23,199 nucleotides of DNA. It comes from Bacillota bacterium (GTDB lineage Bacteria > Bacillota > Clostridia > Peptostreptococcales > Anaerovoracaceae). This document shows, one piece after another, positions 7,761 to 15,602 of this stretch. The notes beneath the pieces were generated by a model. It did no database searches. It was given only the letters and a program-made list of their open reading frames with translations, and had not been told where the DNA came from. Position numbers and translations under genes: made by a program. Positions within the stretch are counted from its first letter, which is position 1, and each line of letters begins with the position of its first letter. Location of the stretch: contig JAHZHA010000009.1 in the NCBI GenBank assembly GCA_019420525.1, positions 1 to 23,199 of the forward strand, given 5' to 3'.

Positions 7761-8016
7761 AATGTTTTCTCCGTAAAGAGGAAAGACTCTCCCTGGCATC
7801 GAGTAAAACGTCGTTTGCGGCATATTCCTGTTCCGCCTCGCTGATCGCTGTATCTGTCCTCACTGTTTCTAACATTTCTTCATAGGTTTCAATACTCATA
7901 ACCACTAAATCACCGTAGCCGTTTTTTGTAATAAAAACCGGTTCGCGCTTTGCATGACAAAGCTCAGAAATTTCCGTGGTGTTTCTAAGGTCCGTAATCG
8001 GTCTGATCTGCGGCAT
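7753..8016 (-). CDS. Phd/YefM-family antitoxin
   Basis: An 87-residue antitoxin. The N-terminal DNA-binding part is IRPITDLRNTTEISELCHAKREPVFITKNGYGDLVVMSIETYEEM, typical of YefM/Phd; the C-terminal acidic helix (SEAEQEYAANDVLLDARESL) is the toxin-binding tail. The ATG at 8016 has AAGGAGG at good spacing; an in-frame ATG at 8040 lies before that site and is not preferred. It overlaps the toxin start by 8 bases. Such antitoxins repress their own promoter. It resembles the second antitoxin at 16155-16424 in the N-terminal half. Confidence 0.88.
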   Translation of the reverse strand: MPQIRPITDLRNTTEISELCHAKREPVFITKNGYGDLVVMSIETYEEMLETVRTDTAISEAEQEYAANDVLLDARESLSSLRRKHFG

Positions 8017-8041
8017 ATTATGCACCTCCTTCTTATACATT

Positions 8042-8071
8042 ATTATAGCAGAATTATATATAAAATGTTCA
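8042..8071 (-). promoter_or_regulatory. candidate promoter of the first TA operon
   Basis: The minus strand has TGAACA (8066-8071), an 18-bp spacer and TATAAT (8042-8047), about 26 bp before the antitoxin start. The -10 is perfect and the -35 is one base off consensus. Confidence 0.45.
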
Positions 8072-8277
8072 GTGATTATATATTACTGTCTTTTTTGATG
8101 TAAAGATGCGCCGCGGGCTCCAGAATACGCAGCCGTACTACCCCGATTAATTGACTGTAAATCCGATTGCATTGTTACACTTTTTTTGCAATTTCTGTCG
8201 AAATTTTATATTTCACGAACTCCTTTTATACAGAATTTTCAACTTCTCCTATCCCCGGCACCCGCCCCGAAACACAG
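8072..8277. other. spacer upstream of the first TA operon
   Basis: About 200 bp between the TA promoter and the hairpin at 8279. Nothing recognised; the long plus-strand ORFs that cross it run into the hairpins and the DUF2200 gene on the other strand and are shadows. Confidence 0.4.
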
Positions 8278-8278
8278 A

Positions 8279-8326
8279 AAAGAGAGAATACCCTGCCAGG
8301 CTCTGTCTGCAGAGAATTCTCTCTTT
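8279..8326 (-). terminator. terminator of DUF2200 gene; copy 1 of a repeated hairpin
   Basis: AAAGAGAGAAT (8279-8289) pairs perfectly with ATTCTCTCTTT (8316-8326), with a second CTGC/GCAG stem inside (8293-8296 and 8309-8312). On the minus strand it ends in TTTTC. The same design and sequence recurs at 12836-12879. Confidence 0.7.
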
Positions 8327-8346
8327 GTCGGGTGAGTCAGCTTTGC

Positions 8347-8375
8347 CGGGTGCTGCAGATCAGATGCAGCACCCG
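8347..8375. other. perfect 11-bp hairpin after the DUF2200 gene
   Basis: CGGGTGCTGCA (8347-8357) and TGCAGCACCCG (8365-8375) are perfect inverted repeats with a 7-base loop. There is no U tract directly after it, but the U-tailed hairpin at 8279-8326 follows on the minus strand, so the two may act as a tandem terminator. Confidence 0.6.
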
Positions 8376-8406
8376 CGGCAGCGACTCTTCCCCGTTATTC
8401 TATCTG

Positions 8407-8763
8407 TCACTTTTCATCACGCAGTATCTTTTCCATCGCCTTTCCTCTGGCAAGTTCGTCGATGAGTTTGTCCAGATACCGGATTTCCTGCATCAGCGGT
8501 TCTTCGATATTTTCTACGCGCACGCCGCATACAACACCGGTAATCAGCTTCCGTTTAGGATTCAGCTGCGGGGCATTGAGGAAAAAATCGCCGTATGTCA
8601 GATCGCTTTCCGCAGCTTTTTCGATTTCTTCCGGGGTGTATCCCGTCAGCCAGGTGATCACCTGTTTCACTTCTTCCGGAGTGCGTCCCTTTTTCTCCGC
8701 TTTGTTTACCAGAAGCGGATAGATTTTCCCGAAGCGCATACCATATACTTTTTCGTTGCTCAT
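8407..8763 (-). CDS. DUF2200 family protein
   Basis: The 118 residues match the usual length and pattern of DUF2200: the MSNEKVYGMRFGKIYPLLVNKAEKKGRT start, the VKQVITWLTGYTPEEIE helix, KRKLITGVVCGVRVENIEEPLMQEIRYLDKLIDELARGKAMEKIL at the end. It is a soluble cytosolic protein of unknown function. The ATG at 8763 is preceded by GGGGAGGAA at good spacing. A fragment of a lost SLH gene lies directly upstream at 8791-8856, and two hairpins lie downstream. Confidence 0.85.
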   Translation of the reverse strand: MSNEKVYGMRFGKIYPLLVNKAEKKGRTPEEVKQVITWLTGYTPEEIEKAAESDLTYGDFFLNAPQLNPKRKLITGVVCGVRVENIEEPLMQEIRYLDKLIDELARGKAMEKILRDEK

Positions 8764-8790
8764 ACTGATTCCTCCCCGTTTACCGCCTTA

Positions 8791-8856
8791 AAAACAATTC
8801 TCGTTCTCTGACATCCGCAAAGCGGTGCAATGGCCTGACCCGTTTCCCATCAGCGG
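8791..8856 (-). pseudogene. 3' remnant of an SLH-protein gene
   Basis: The minus-strand sequence here aligns with the last ~66 bases of the SLH gene ending at 12964, with one or two single-base gaps. The best part matches the codons for the terminal LRMSKNENYF and stop (GCG-ATGTCA...GAGAATT-TTTTTAA). It overlaps the end of the TPR-SUFU gene by a few bases. This indicates an earlier duplication or deletion event around the SLH gene. Confidence 0.5.
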
Positions 8857-8862
8857 TCAGGC
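8833..8862. other. hairpin across the end of the TPR-SUFU gene
   Basis: GCCTGACC (8833-8840) and GGTCAGGC (8855-8862) form an 8-bp perfect stem over the stop codon of the large gene. There is no U tract, so it may affect mRNA end stability rather than terminate. Confidence 0.45.
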
Positions 8863-11800
8863 TGTACCACGAAGCTGATGTCTGCCATTTTGTCCAGCAG
8901 GGCTTCCGCGTCATGCTCCAGTTTATACTCCAGCTCATCCCGGTACAGAGGGATCACCTGATAGAAGTTTACCTCTTCGCCTCCCGGCAGGATGCAGACA
9001 TTTCCGGCCTCGTCGGTATTCTGGAGACTGACGAGAATAGCGCCGCACAACTCCGTATTTTTCGCGAATACTTCTTGATTATCCATGGTATGACCGAAGC
9101 CCAGCCAGGTATCGTTGGCGATAGGCAGACGGGCCAGGTCTTTCAGCAGACGGAACGGCCAGTACCACTGATCGTCCTTCATGGATTCTTCATCCAGTTT
9201 CCAGTCAGAAGGCAGAGCAATGGCCAGTTCCGCCCGTTCCAGCCTGTATTCCGCCAGCTCCTCCGGCACGTTCATCCGGTGGGCTCCCATTCCCATGGTC
9301 ACCAGAGTGTAGTAGTCCCGCTCCACGGAAGGCGGAACGATACAGATGTCCACATGGATGTCGGGAGAAACCAATTCGTGAAAGACATGGTCGAATTCTC
9401 CGAATGTTCTTTTGATGTGCTCTTCTACCGCAGACATTTCCTCTCCGGTATAAAGCTCGGGTTCGCCGTCTTGTGCTGAGGACCAGATGGCATCTTCCAC
9501 TTCGGTTCCGTCCGGACGGATGAAAATCTGAAAATATCCGTCTGCATCGTTCAACTTGTAGAGCAGATCCATATGATAATCCAGTCCCACCATCACCGTG
9601 TCCAGAACGCCCGCTCTGCCGTCCGGGAGATTCCGCTCCAGCCACTGACCGCTCTGCATCCTGTCTTTCAGCTGCATCAGCCAGTCTTTGTCCAGCCTGG
9701 ACATTCCGGCTTTATTCATCTGAAATACGAGATCTACGGTGCGTTCCTTTATCCGATAAGGGAATTGTGTAAAAGGCCCGTCAGTTGTATATTGTTCCGG
9801 TTTCGGGCCGAAGATTTCCCGGAAGCGTTCCAGACCTTCCGGGTCCACCGTGATACAGGAGATGGCGCACTTTTTATCGTCCGCGTCATCATCGAGTCCC
9901 TGCTGCAGGGTCTGGTCGGCGCCAGGATCGATCCAGTGGTATTCCATACGCTCCAGAGGTTCGCCGGCTTCGATTTCTTTTTTCAGGGTCAGGAATTCAT
10001 AATCTCCAGGTTCCAGCGTCAGTCCCTGCCTTACGGCATCCAGCGCACCTGCGGTATCGCCGAAGTGTGACCGCAGCTTGCCCAATTGCAGCCAGACCCA
10101 GGGGTAATCCGGCTCCTGCCGGGCACCCTGCTCCGCATATTCCAGCGCTTCTTCCAGCCTGCCGCAGTACATCAGGGCCACCGAATACCGATAATACCAC
10201 GTAGCGCAGCCTCCGGCATTTCTTTCTGAATCCTTCATCCACTCCGCGGCGCGGTAATAACAGATATATTCATCGAGATTGATGCAGGCGAAGCCGTACC
10301 AGAGTGCAATCTGTAAGTCCTGACGGGCCTGTTTTTCCGTAAATCTTCCATTTTCCACGCCTGCTTTGATGAAATCGTCCAGCCACCGGAGCATTTTTCC
10401 ATAGTAGCCGGAATTTCCTTCCATAAAGGATTCCAGCGTTTCGATGTCTTCTGCCGAGAGCAGCGAGCCGGTCTCCTCATGGATATCCGGTTCTGTTTCC
10501 TCCTCATCCAGCAGCGGGACGCCGCCCACGTCCCGGCGGAAGGTATGAAAGTGCGCATAAGAAAGGCCGCTTGCCTCAAAGAATTCCCGGGCCGCCTGCA
10601 GAACTGCAGGCAGATCCCAGGCGATGAAATCGAGATATCCGTGGTACAGTCCGGTGGCACCGCCCAGGAATGTCACGGCTTCGCTTCCCGCTTTTTCCTG
10701 AATCGCTTCTTCCAGCGCATCCCGGAAGTCTAGAATGTCTCTGCCCCGCTCCCCACCGGTGAAATCGGAAAGGGGATACGCGAAGAATCCGGCTGTGATG
10801 CCGTTTCTGTGATACTCGTCCATCGTATCGCTCTGAGCAGCCAGGTAGTCATTGATGATGACCGGGAGACGGCAGGCTCCGGCATAGACATCCAGACGCC
10901 AGTCAGCTTCCGGATCTTCTACCGGTTCCAGTTCGTAAGCAAGGTAGCTGTTCTCCAGATAATCGCTGCCATCACGCCACCGGGTTATTCCCATACTCTG
11001 AAGCAGCTCCGGCAGATCAGAAAGGAGCGTGGCCGGTTCGTCTTCCGATTCCGTCAAGACATCGAAACCGGCAACAGACGCTATGGCGGAAATCTCTCCT
11101 ATGACCTGATCCAGCAGCAGGGAGATCGCCCACCAGACCCGGTCCGGATCGTTCTTCAGCAGCGGCGTCAGTTTTTCGCAGTAAAAAGCCAGTTGTACCT
11201 GTTGGCCTTCCGTCTTTTCTGCCCATGTCTGTACATCTGCGGCCCGCACCCGGATGTCTCCCGCCCGGAGTTCAAATTCCCTGGAAGGCTGGCGGCCTAC
11301 CCGGATGTTCCAGTGTTCCAGCACCGGTTCCGGAGCCTGACTCTGGAAGTACACCAGCGGAAACAGGCGGGAACGGAGTCCTTCCGGGCTCAGGATCAGT
11401 TCATATTTTTGTCCGTTGAAGCCCAGCTCGAAAGAAGCATCTGGTAAGGCGGTTTTGAGTGCATCGCCGCATTTGCCGATGAGCTCCTCGCCGCGCCGGT
11501 GCGTTGTTTTGTCGGCGTCCATAATCTGACGCAGCTCCGCCTCAGCCTGTGAAAAGGCTGCCCAGGCTTCCCGGGTCTTTTCCCGGAAGTTCTTTTCAAA
11601 CCGGGGCAAGGCCAGGCGGTTGCGGCAATCGTCGATGTATTCCAGGGTGTCCTCATCGCCGGGACGGGCTTCCAGTGCCTTTTCAAAGTAGCGCAGAGCC
11701 GGTCCTTCCTGGTCCAGGTAATAATATGCGCAGGCGATCCGGTAATTCCAGCAGTGATCTTTGGCGAAATATTCCTCATGAGGTTTCAGAAGTTCCATAG

Positions 11801-11972
11801 CTTTCTCATAAAGCTGTCTCTCCCCGATATCCGCAGCAGCAATATATGCCTTGGCCAGCTCGCTGTCCAGTTCCGGCGTGCGTTCTCCGGCCGGAACGGC
11901 TTCCAGGGCATCGATAACCTGCTGAATTTCATTTTCTTCAAACCACATCTGGCACTGTTTCAATAATTCCAT
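8850..11972 (-). CDS. TPR protein with C-terminal Suppressor-of-fused (SUFU) domain
   Basis: The protein has 1040 residues from the ATG at 11972, which follows AAAAGGAGACACTGAT; a longer open frame to 12119 lacks a better start. The N-terminus (about 10-120) has TPR-like helices (ACAYYYLDQEGPALRYFEKALEARPG). A second TPR block lies at about 600-690 (SVALMYCGRLEEALEYAEQG; WLQLGKLRSHFGDTAGALDAV). The end (about 845-1040) resembles the SUFU domain: FDHVFHELVSPDIHVDICIVPP, YYTLVTMGMGAHRMNVPEE, AELAIALPSDW, WPFRLLKDLARLP and the DTWLGFGHT motif. No signal peptide is seen. Bacterial SUFU proteins include predicted immunity proteins for polymorphic toxins; no toxin is visible here. The TetR gene 153 bp upstream reads the same way and may control it. 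Confidence 0.82.
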   Translation of the reverse strand: MELLKQCQMWFEENEIQQVIDALEAVPAGERTPELDSELAKAYIAAADIGERQLYEKAMELLKPHEEYFAKDHCWNYRIACAYYYLDQEGPALRYFEKALEARPGDEDTLEYIDDCRNRLALPRFEKNFREKTREAWAAFSQAEAELRQIMDADKTTHRRGEELIGKCGDALKTALPDASFELGFNGQKYELILSPEGLRSRLFPLVYFQSQAPEPVLEHWNIRVGRQPSREFELRAGDIRVRAADVQTWAEKTEGQQVQLAFYCEKLTPLLKNDPDRVWWAISLLLDQVIGEISAIASVAGFDVLTESEDEPATLLSDLPELLQSMGITRWRDGSDYLENSYLAYELEPVEDPEADWRLDVYAGACRLPVIINDYLAAQSDTMDEYHRNGITAGFFAYPLSDFTGGERGRDILDFRDALEEAIQEKAGSEAVTFLGGATGLYHGYLDFIAWDLPAVLQAAREFFEASGLSYAHFHTFRRDVGGVPLLDEEETEPDIHEETGSLLSAEDIETLESFMEGNSGYYGKMLRWLDDFIKAGVENGRFTEKQARQDLQIALWYGFACINLDEYICYYRAAEWMKDSERNAGGCATWYYRYSVALMYCGRLEEALEYAEQGARQEPDYPWVWLQLGKLRSHFGDTAGALDAVRQGLTLEPGDYEFLTLKKEIEAGEPLERMEYHWIDPGADQTLQQGLDDDADDKKCAISCITVDPEGLERFREIFGPKPEQYTTDGPFTQFPYRIKERTVDLVFQMNKAGMSRLDKDWLMQLKDRMQSGQWLERNLPDGRAGVLDTVMVGLDYHMDLLYKLNDADGYFQIFIRPDGTEVEDAIWSSAQDGEPELYTGEEMSAVEEHIKRTFGEFDHVFHELVSPDIHVDICIVPPSVERDYYTLVTMGMGAHRMNVPEELAEYRLERAELAIALPSDWKLDEESMKDDQWYWPFRLLKDLARLPIANDTWLGFGHTMDNQEVFAKNTELCGAILVSLQNTDEAGNVCILPGGEEVNFYQVIPLYRDELEYKLEHDAEALLDKMADISFVVQPDR

Positions 11973-12125
11973 ATCAGTGTCTCCTTTTGTTTTTCTGTAA
12001 ATAACTGGAAAAGTATCCTGCGGACGACGAAGGACAGTTTTCACGCACCGGTCCGCGTCCGTATCACTATTGTCGCTACCAGTCCCGTTCCCTGATGGCT
12101 TCTTCAAACATCGCTGCATCCCCCG

Positions 12126-12767
12126 TTAGATCCTTTCAGGAACTGCCGCGATCCCGGCGTCTTCTTTCGCCCGTTCCAGTTCATTGACCAGCGCGTTGAC
12201 CTGGAACTCCACCATGTCCTCCGCGGCTTCCGGAAAGAGAAACGGCATGGTTTCCGGGACAGCTTTATAGACCATCATCATTGCAAGAGCCAGGTTTCCG
12301 AAAAGCCGGGGATCGACGCTTCCCGCCGGAAGGCCGAAGACGGCCAGCAGTTTTTCATAGAAGGCAACCTGATCCCGCCGGAAGGCTTGAAAATTCTCTT
12401 CCGAAAGACACCGGTACACCTGCTGTTCTTCTTCGATGGACAGTACCGCCACGCCCGTTTTTTCCCCGTAGCAGCAGTTTGTCAGAAAAGTTTTGACGCC
12501 TTCTCTCCAGGTGAGGTCAGGGTCATCCATCAGGCTCTGTGCGTAGGACAACAGCATAGGCTGCTGATGGCGAAGAGCCTGGAAGACCAGTTCTTCCTTA
12601 GAGGAAAAAAAGCTGTAAAAGAAGGTCTTGGAGATCCCTACTTTTCTGCACAGAGTATCGATGCTGCTGTGGACCAGCCCTCTGTCCGCAATACATTGGA
12701 TTACCGCGGCCAGCAGAGCTTCTCTTACCTGTTCCCGCTCCTCATCAGAATACGCTTTTCGTGCCAA
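12126..12767 (-). CDS. TetR-family transcriptional regulator
   Basis: About 213 residues. The N-terminal helix-turn-helix is REALLAAVIQCIADRGLVHSSIDTLCRKVGISKTFFYSFFSSKEELVFQAL, with the TFFYSFFSSKEEL pattern typical of TetR. The C-terminal ligand domain is hydrophobic and helical. GTG codons at 12779 and 12776 overlap or touch the GAGGTG ribosome binding site. I therefore prefer the TTG at 12767, 9 bases after it; the true start is uncertain by a few codons. It precedes the TPR-SUFU gene in the same direction with a 153-bp gap. A TATAAT-like -10 (about 12820) lies upstream. The effector is unknown. Confidence 0.85.
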   Translation of the reverse strand: MARKAYSDEEREQVREALLAAVIQCIADRGLVHSSIDTLCRKVGISKTFFYSFFSSKEELVFQALRHQQPMLLSYAQSLMDDPDLTWREGVKTFLTNCCYGEKTGVAVLSIEEEQQVYRCLSEENFQAFRRDQVAFYEKLLAVFGLPAGSVDPRLFGNLALAMMMVYKAVPETMPFLFPEAAEDMVEFQVNALVNELERAKEDAGIAAVPERI

Positions 12768-12835
12768 AACCGTCACCACCTCATATAAAGTACAAAATTA
12801 AAAAATAGTATTTATATGTATTATAACATAAAAAA

Positions 12836-12879
12836 AGAGAGAATACCCTGCAAAGCTCAAACTGCAGAATATTCTCTCT
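12836..12879 (-). terminator. terminator of the SLH operon; copy 2 of a repeated hairpin
   Basis: AGAGAGAAT (12836-12844) and ATTCTCTCT (12871-12879), with inner CTGC/GCAG (12848-12851 and 12864-12867), form a stem followed on the minus strand by a run of seven or more T. It lies 84 bp after the SLH gene stop and shares the stem and inner stem with 8279-8326; the loop keeps a central GAGC on the minus strand. Confidence 0.8.
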
Positions 12880-12963
12880 CAGACCGGCATCTGCTCCGGT
12901 TCCTGTCAGATGATCTCATCATTCATGATAATTTCGCAAATTCTGATCTGTTTATCATTCTTC

Positions 12964-13710
12964 TTAAAAATAATTCTCATTTTTTGACATACGCAAAACG
13001 GTGATGATAGCCTGTTCTCTCGTCATCGGATACTCGGCTCCGTAGATCGTATCGCTGAGTCCTTTGATACAGTCACAGCACCACATCCATGCAATCGATC
13101 TTTCATACCATGGAGTGAAATTTTTGTCTATATCATCGAATTTGTCGATCGCCCGCGTATACCAGGATACGGGATACATATGACCACCCATATGCGGTTC
13201 CATCGCACTCCAGAATATCACAGCGGCCTCTCCCCGTTTCACATTTCCTTCCGGCCGGAAAGTACCGTCCGGATAGCCGTTGATGTAATGAAACTGATAC
13301 ATCCGGTTATAGAGTTCTTCATTCGTATCGGAAAATACATCCTCCTGGTAGAACCTGTAATGAGCGTAGCTGCTGCTGCCGGGTTCATTTTCTTCTCTCC
13401 ATTTGTCGTACAGGGCATCTTTTCTGGCCCACAGATCGTCAAGTGTGGAACCTTCCGGCTCGTGCCACAGCTCGTAATATGCCGTCAGTTCCGCCACTTC
13501 TCCGCGCGTAACCGGTTTCAGATAATCTTTCTGAAGATGTTCCGGAACGAGCCCTTTCGCAATGGCTTCACTGACTTCTTCCACCGCCCAGGAAGAACAG
13601 TCCGGCTGAGTTGGCTCCGCCGCCTGCGCCGATACGGGCACCGTGCTGCAGAACAGAAATACCGCCAGCACCGCTGCCGGAAAAACGAAACGCTTTTTCA
13701 TTCTTTTCAT
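12964..13710 (-). CDS. secreted SLH-domain protein
   Basis: 248 residues from the ATG at 13710, which is preceded by AAGGAGGGG. The longer frame to 13806 runs into the upstream gene. A Sec signal peptide is clear: MKRMKKRFVFPAAVLAVFLF, then a likely cleavage after VSAQA. The remainder is SLH-like: a divergent N-terminal repeat (WAVEEVSEAIAKGLVPEHL, PVTRGEVAELTAYY), a good middle repeat (INGYPDGTFRPEGNVKRGEAAVIFW), and a C-terminal one (YERSIAWMWCCDCIKGL, YPMTREQAIITVLRM). SLH domains bind secondary cell-wall polymers, so the protein should be on the envelope. It is the second gene of an operon with the larger SLH protein, 47 bp apart. Confidence 0.85.
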   Translation of the reverse strand: MKRMKKRFVFPAAVLAVFLFCSTVPVSAQAAEPTQPDCSSWAVEEVSEAIAKGLVPEHLQKDYLKPVTRGEVAELTAYYELWHEPEGSTLDDLWARKDALYDKWREENEPGSSSYAHYRFYQEDVFSDTNEELYNRMYQFHYINGYPDGTFRPEGNVKRGEAAVIFWSAMEPHMGGHMYPVSWYTRAIDKFDDIDKNFTPWYERSIAWMWCCDCIKGLSDTIYGAEYPMTREQAIITVLRMSKNENYF

Positions 13711-13757
13711 AACTGAATTCCCCTCCTTGAAAAATGTTTCAAATTGCGTTTTTTCCG

Positions 13758-14789
13758 CTATAAAATTTCGAATCCCACGTGATAGAGATCTTCCGTCATT
13801 TCCCAATATATTTTCGTCTGTTCTTCTCCCTGATAATTGACGTCGCTGGCGAAATACATGACATAGACAGAGTCACCGCTTTCTCCCAGAACTCTGTACG
13901 CCCCGACAATCAGGTCATTCTTTACACTTTCCTCCCATTCTTTTGCATCTCTTTTGGATAGAAAGCAGAGGATTCCGCCCCATTCCGTGCAGACAACGAT
14001 GCCGGACGGATTCTCCGGGTTCGCTTCCACGCTGTATCTGTTTTCCCATGTATCCGGGAATTCTATGGCAAATCCAAGATCCCTGTTTTCATAGACGACG
14101 GAGCCGGACGAGACGGCCGGTTCAGACGGACCAGACGATGCGATCTTTTCACGGAAGCGCATCAGAATCTCAGCAGTCTGCGCCCGTGTCGCATTCTTAC
14201 CGGGTGCCAGCGTGCCGTTTTCCATTCCTGAAATCAGTCCGTTTCCTACGGCCCATTTCACAGGATTCACCGCATAGACGCTGACATCTCCGGCATCGGA
14301 AAATCCTGCGAGATTTCCTGTGGCCGCGATATCATAGATTTTAAACTGCGCATAGCGGTACAGAATGGCCGCCATCTGTTCTCTGGTAACGGGATCCTCC
14401 GGCCCGAAGGCGCCGTTTCCGTAGCCGTTTACGATGTTGTTTTCACTGGCCCATGCGGCGGCAGCTGCATAATACCGGTCCGCTGAAACGTCGGTAAACT
14501 TCATGTCACCGTCGACGGCAGGACTGCCTTCCATGCGGTACAGAATCGTGACGAGTATCCCCCGGGTAGTGGCAGCATCGGGAGAAAATACGGTATCTCC
14601 GGTACCGCTCATCATCTCATTCTCACAGACGTACTGAACGGAATCATAAAACCAGTCTGCCTCTTTCACGTCGTTAAAAGAAATCCCCTGTTCTCCGTCC
14701 GCAAACGCTGCGGCAGGCAGCATTCCGAAGAGCAGACCGCCGGTCAGCAATACGCTGAGAAATCTTTTTCCTGTTCTCCTCTGCATCAT
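13758..14789 (-). CDS. secreted protein with three SLH repeats and a C-terminal domain
   Basis: 343 residues. The signal peptide is MMQRRTGKRFLSVLLTGGLL through PAAAFA. Three SLH repeats follow (about 36-90, 95-150 and 155-210): FNDVKEADWFYDSVQYVCENEMMSGTGDTVFSPDAATTRG, FTDVSADRYYAAAAAWASENNIVNGYGNGAFGPEDPVTREQM and a third ending NATRAQTAEILMRF. After a Ser/Pro linker comes a domain starting YENRDLGFAIEFPDTWENRY that resembles PsbP/lipoprotein-type domains. The ATG at 14789 is preceded by GGGGGAGA. Its promoter carries two BlaI-type operators, so it may belong to the same regulon as blaI and the hybrid blaR. Likely an envelope protein. Confidence 0.88.
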   Translation of the reverse strand: MMQRRTGKRFLSVLLTGGLLFGMLPAAAFADGEQGISFNDVKEADWFYDSVQYVCENEMMSGTGDTVFSPDAATTRGILVTILYRMEGSPAVDGDMKFTDVSADRYYAAAAAWASENNIVNGYGNGAFGPEDPVTREQMAAILYRYAQFKIYDIAATGNLAGFSDAGDVSVYAVNPVKWAVGNGLISGMENGTLAPGKNATRAQTAEILMRFREKIASSGPSEPAVSSGSVVYENRDLGFAIEFPDTWENRYSVEANPENPSGIVVCTEWGGILCFLSKRDAKEWEESVKNDLIVGAYRVLGESGDSVYVMYFASDVNYQGEEQTKIYWEMTEDLYHVGFEIL

Positions 14790-14824
14790 AAAGTTCTCTC
14801 CCCCTTTCTGTGTTTTTGCACCGA

Positions 14825-14877
14825 TTCTATATCTGTAGAACTGATTTTATTCTACATGAGTAGAATGTACATGTCAA
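14825..14877 (-). promoter_or_regulatory. SLH operon promoter with two BlaI-like operators
   Basis: The minus strand has TTGACA (14872-14877), a 17-bp spacer and TAGAAT (14849-14854). TTCTACATGAGTAGAA (14850-14865) is a perfect 6-bp inverted repeat overlapping the -10 box and spacer. TTCTATATCTGTAGAA (14825-14840) is a second copy with one mismatch, 25 bp away. The arrangement is the same as at the hybrid blaR promoter (22763-22816). Confidence 0.75.
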
Positions 14878-14963
14878 GCGTTTTACTACACAATTTTGCT
14901 TTTCCTTATTTCAGAAAGGCTGTGCAAAATCATGTTAACGAATTTCTTCTGTTTTGACATAAA

Positions 14964-15009
14964 AAAGAGTCCTTCTATGATTTTAAACTTTATCATGGAA
15001 GAACTCTTT
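14964..15009 (-). terminator. terminator after the 137-residue gene
   Basis: An 18-base arm at 14964-14981 pairs with 14992-15009 with only two non-Watson-Crick positions and a 10-base loop. The minus strand continues into six T. It lies 87 bp after the stop of the gene at 15096. The rest of the spacer from 14878 to 15095 holds no supported gene. Confidence 0.75.
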
Positions 15010-15095
15010 CTATCGTTTATTTATGAAAAAACTTTCATACTGACTATTTCAGGGACTTTCTCAATAGCATTCGCTGAATCGATGCAGGCATACAA

Positions 15096-15559
15096 CTATG
15101 AATAGATGATCTCTTTTATATCAGCATTAACGGTATCTCCATCGCAAATTTTATAGATAATAGAATCATTTGTATTAAAAATAATATTCGACTTACCTAA
15201 TCTGACAATGTATGATTCATGTTGCCTGGCATCGGATAAATACATATATATGTCAACCTCTTCAACGCTCCATTTCCCGTTATCGATATCCAATGTTCTT
15301 TGCTTTTTGCATTTCGAGAAATATTCCAGTAGCTTCTCTTTCTGTGATTCATTCATTGCGTGCTCTTCCAGTTTCTGAATATTCTCTGTCTTAGCTTGAA
15401 CCACATGCACCGTCATATCATCCGGATTCTCAAACAATGGCACTGTGCGAAAAAGAAATACTTTACAAAGGATACCTATGACGACGATGATCGCTAAAAA
15501 TAATATCATTATATTTCTTTTCTTTATATATTTCTTTTCTTTATATATTTCTTTTCCAT
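15096..15559 (-). pseudogene. membrane-anchored hypothetical protein with a 17-bp repeat frameshift at its start
   Basis: From ATG 15509 the open frame gives 137 residues: a hydrophobic anchor (ILFLAIIVVIGILCKVFLF), then a soluble domain (CKKQRTLDIDNGKWSVEEVDIYMYLSD, YIVRLGKSNIIF). No family is recognised. The better start is ATG 15559, which has AGGGG 7 bases upstream. Between them lies a 17-bp tandem repeat, so this ATG reads MEKKYIKKRNI and stops. With one unit fewer, it would read straight into the anchor, giving a basic N-terminus MEKKYIKKRNIMILFL, a normal signal anchor. The gene may be off as shown, or expressed weakly from 15509, which has no ribosome binding site of its own. Confidence 0.65.
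15511..15555. repeat. 17-bp tandem repeat, about 2.6 copies
   Basis: The unit ATATTTCTTTTCTTTAT occurs at 15511-15527 and 15528-15544, followed by a partial third copy to 15555. It lies between the ribosome binding site with its ATG and the main frame of the 137-residue gene. Because 17 is not a multiple of 3, changing copy number by one changes frame. Confidence 0.9.
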
Positions 15560-15602
15560 TATAATTCCCCTATAAAATTTGTTAAAATACTGTTCTATAC
15601 TT

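Noticed and set aside
8167..8811. 214-codon plus-strand ORF
   Set aside because: It crosses two hairpins and the DUF2200 gene on the opposite strand; a shadow.
8913..11447. Several plus-strand ORFs of 140-210 codons
   Set aside because: They are shadows over the TPR-SUFU gene and lack ribosome binding sites.
14896..15105. 69-codon plus-strand ORF
   Set aside because: It reads straight through the long terminator hairpin at 14964-15009 and has no clear ribosome binding site.
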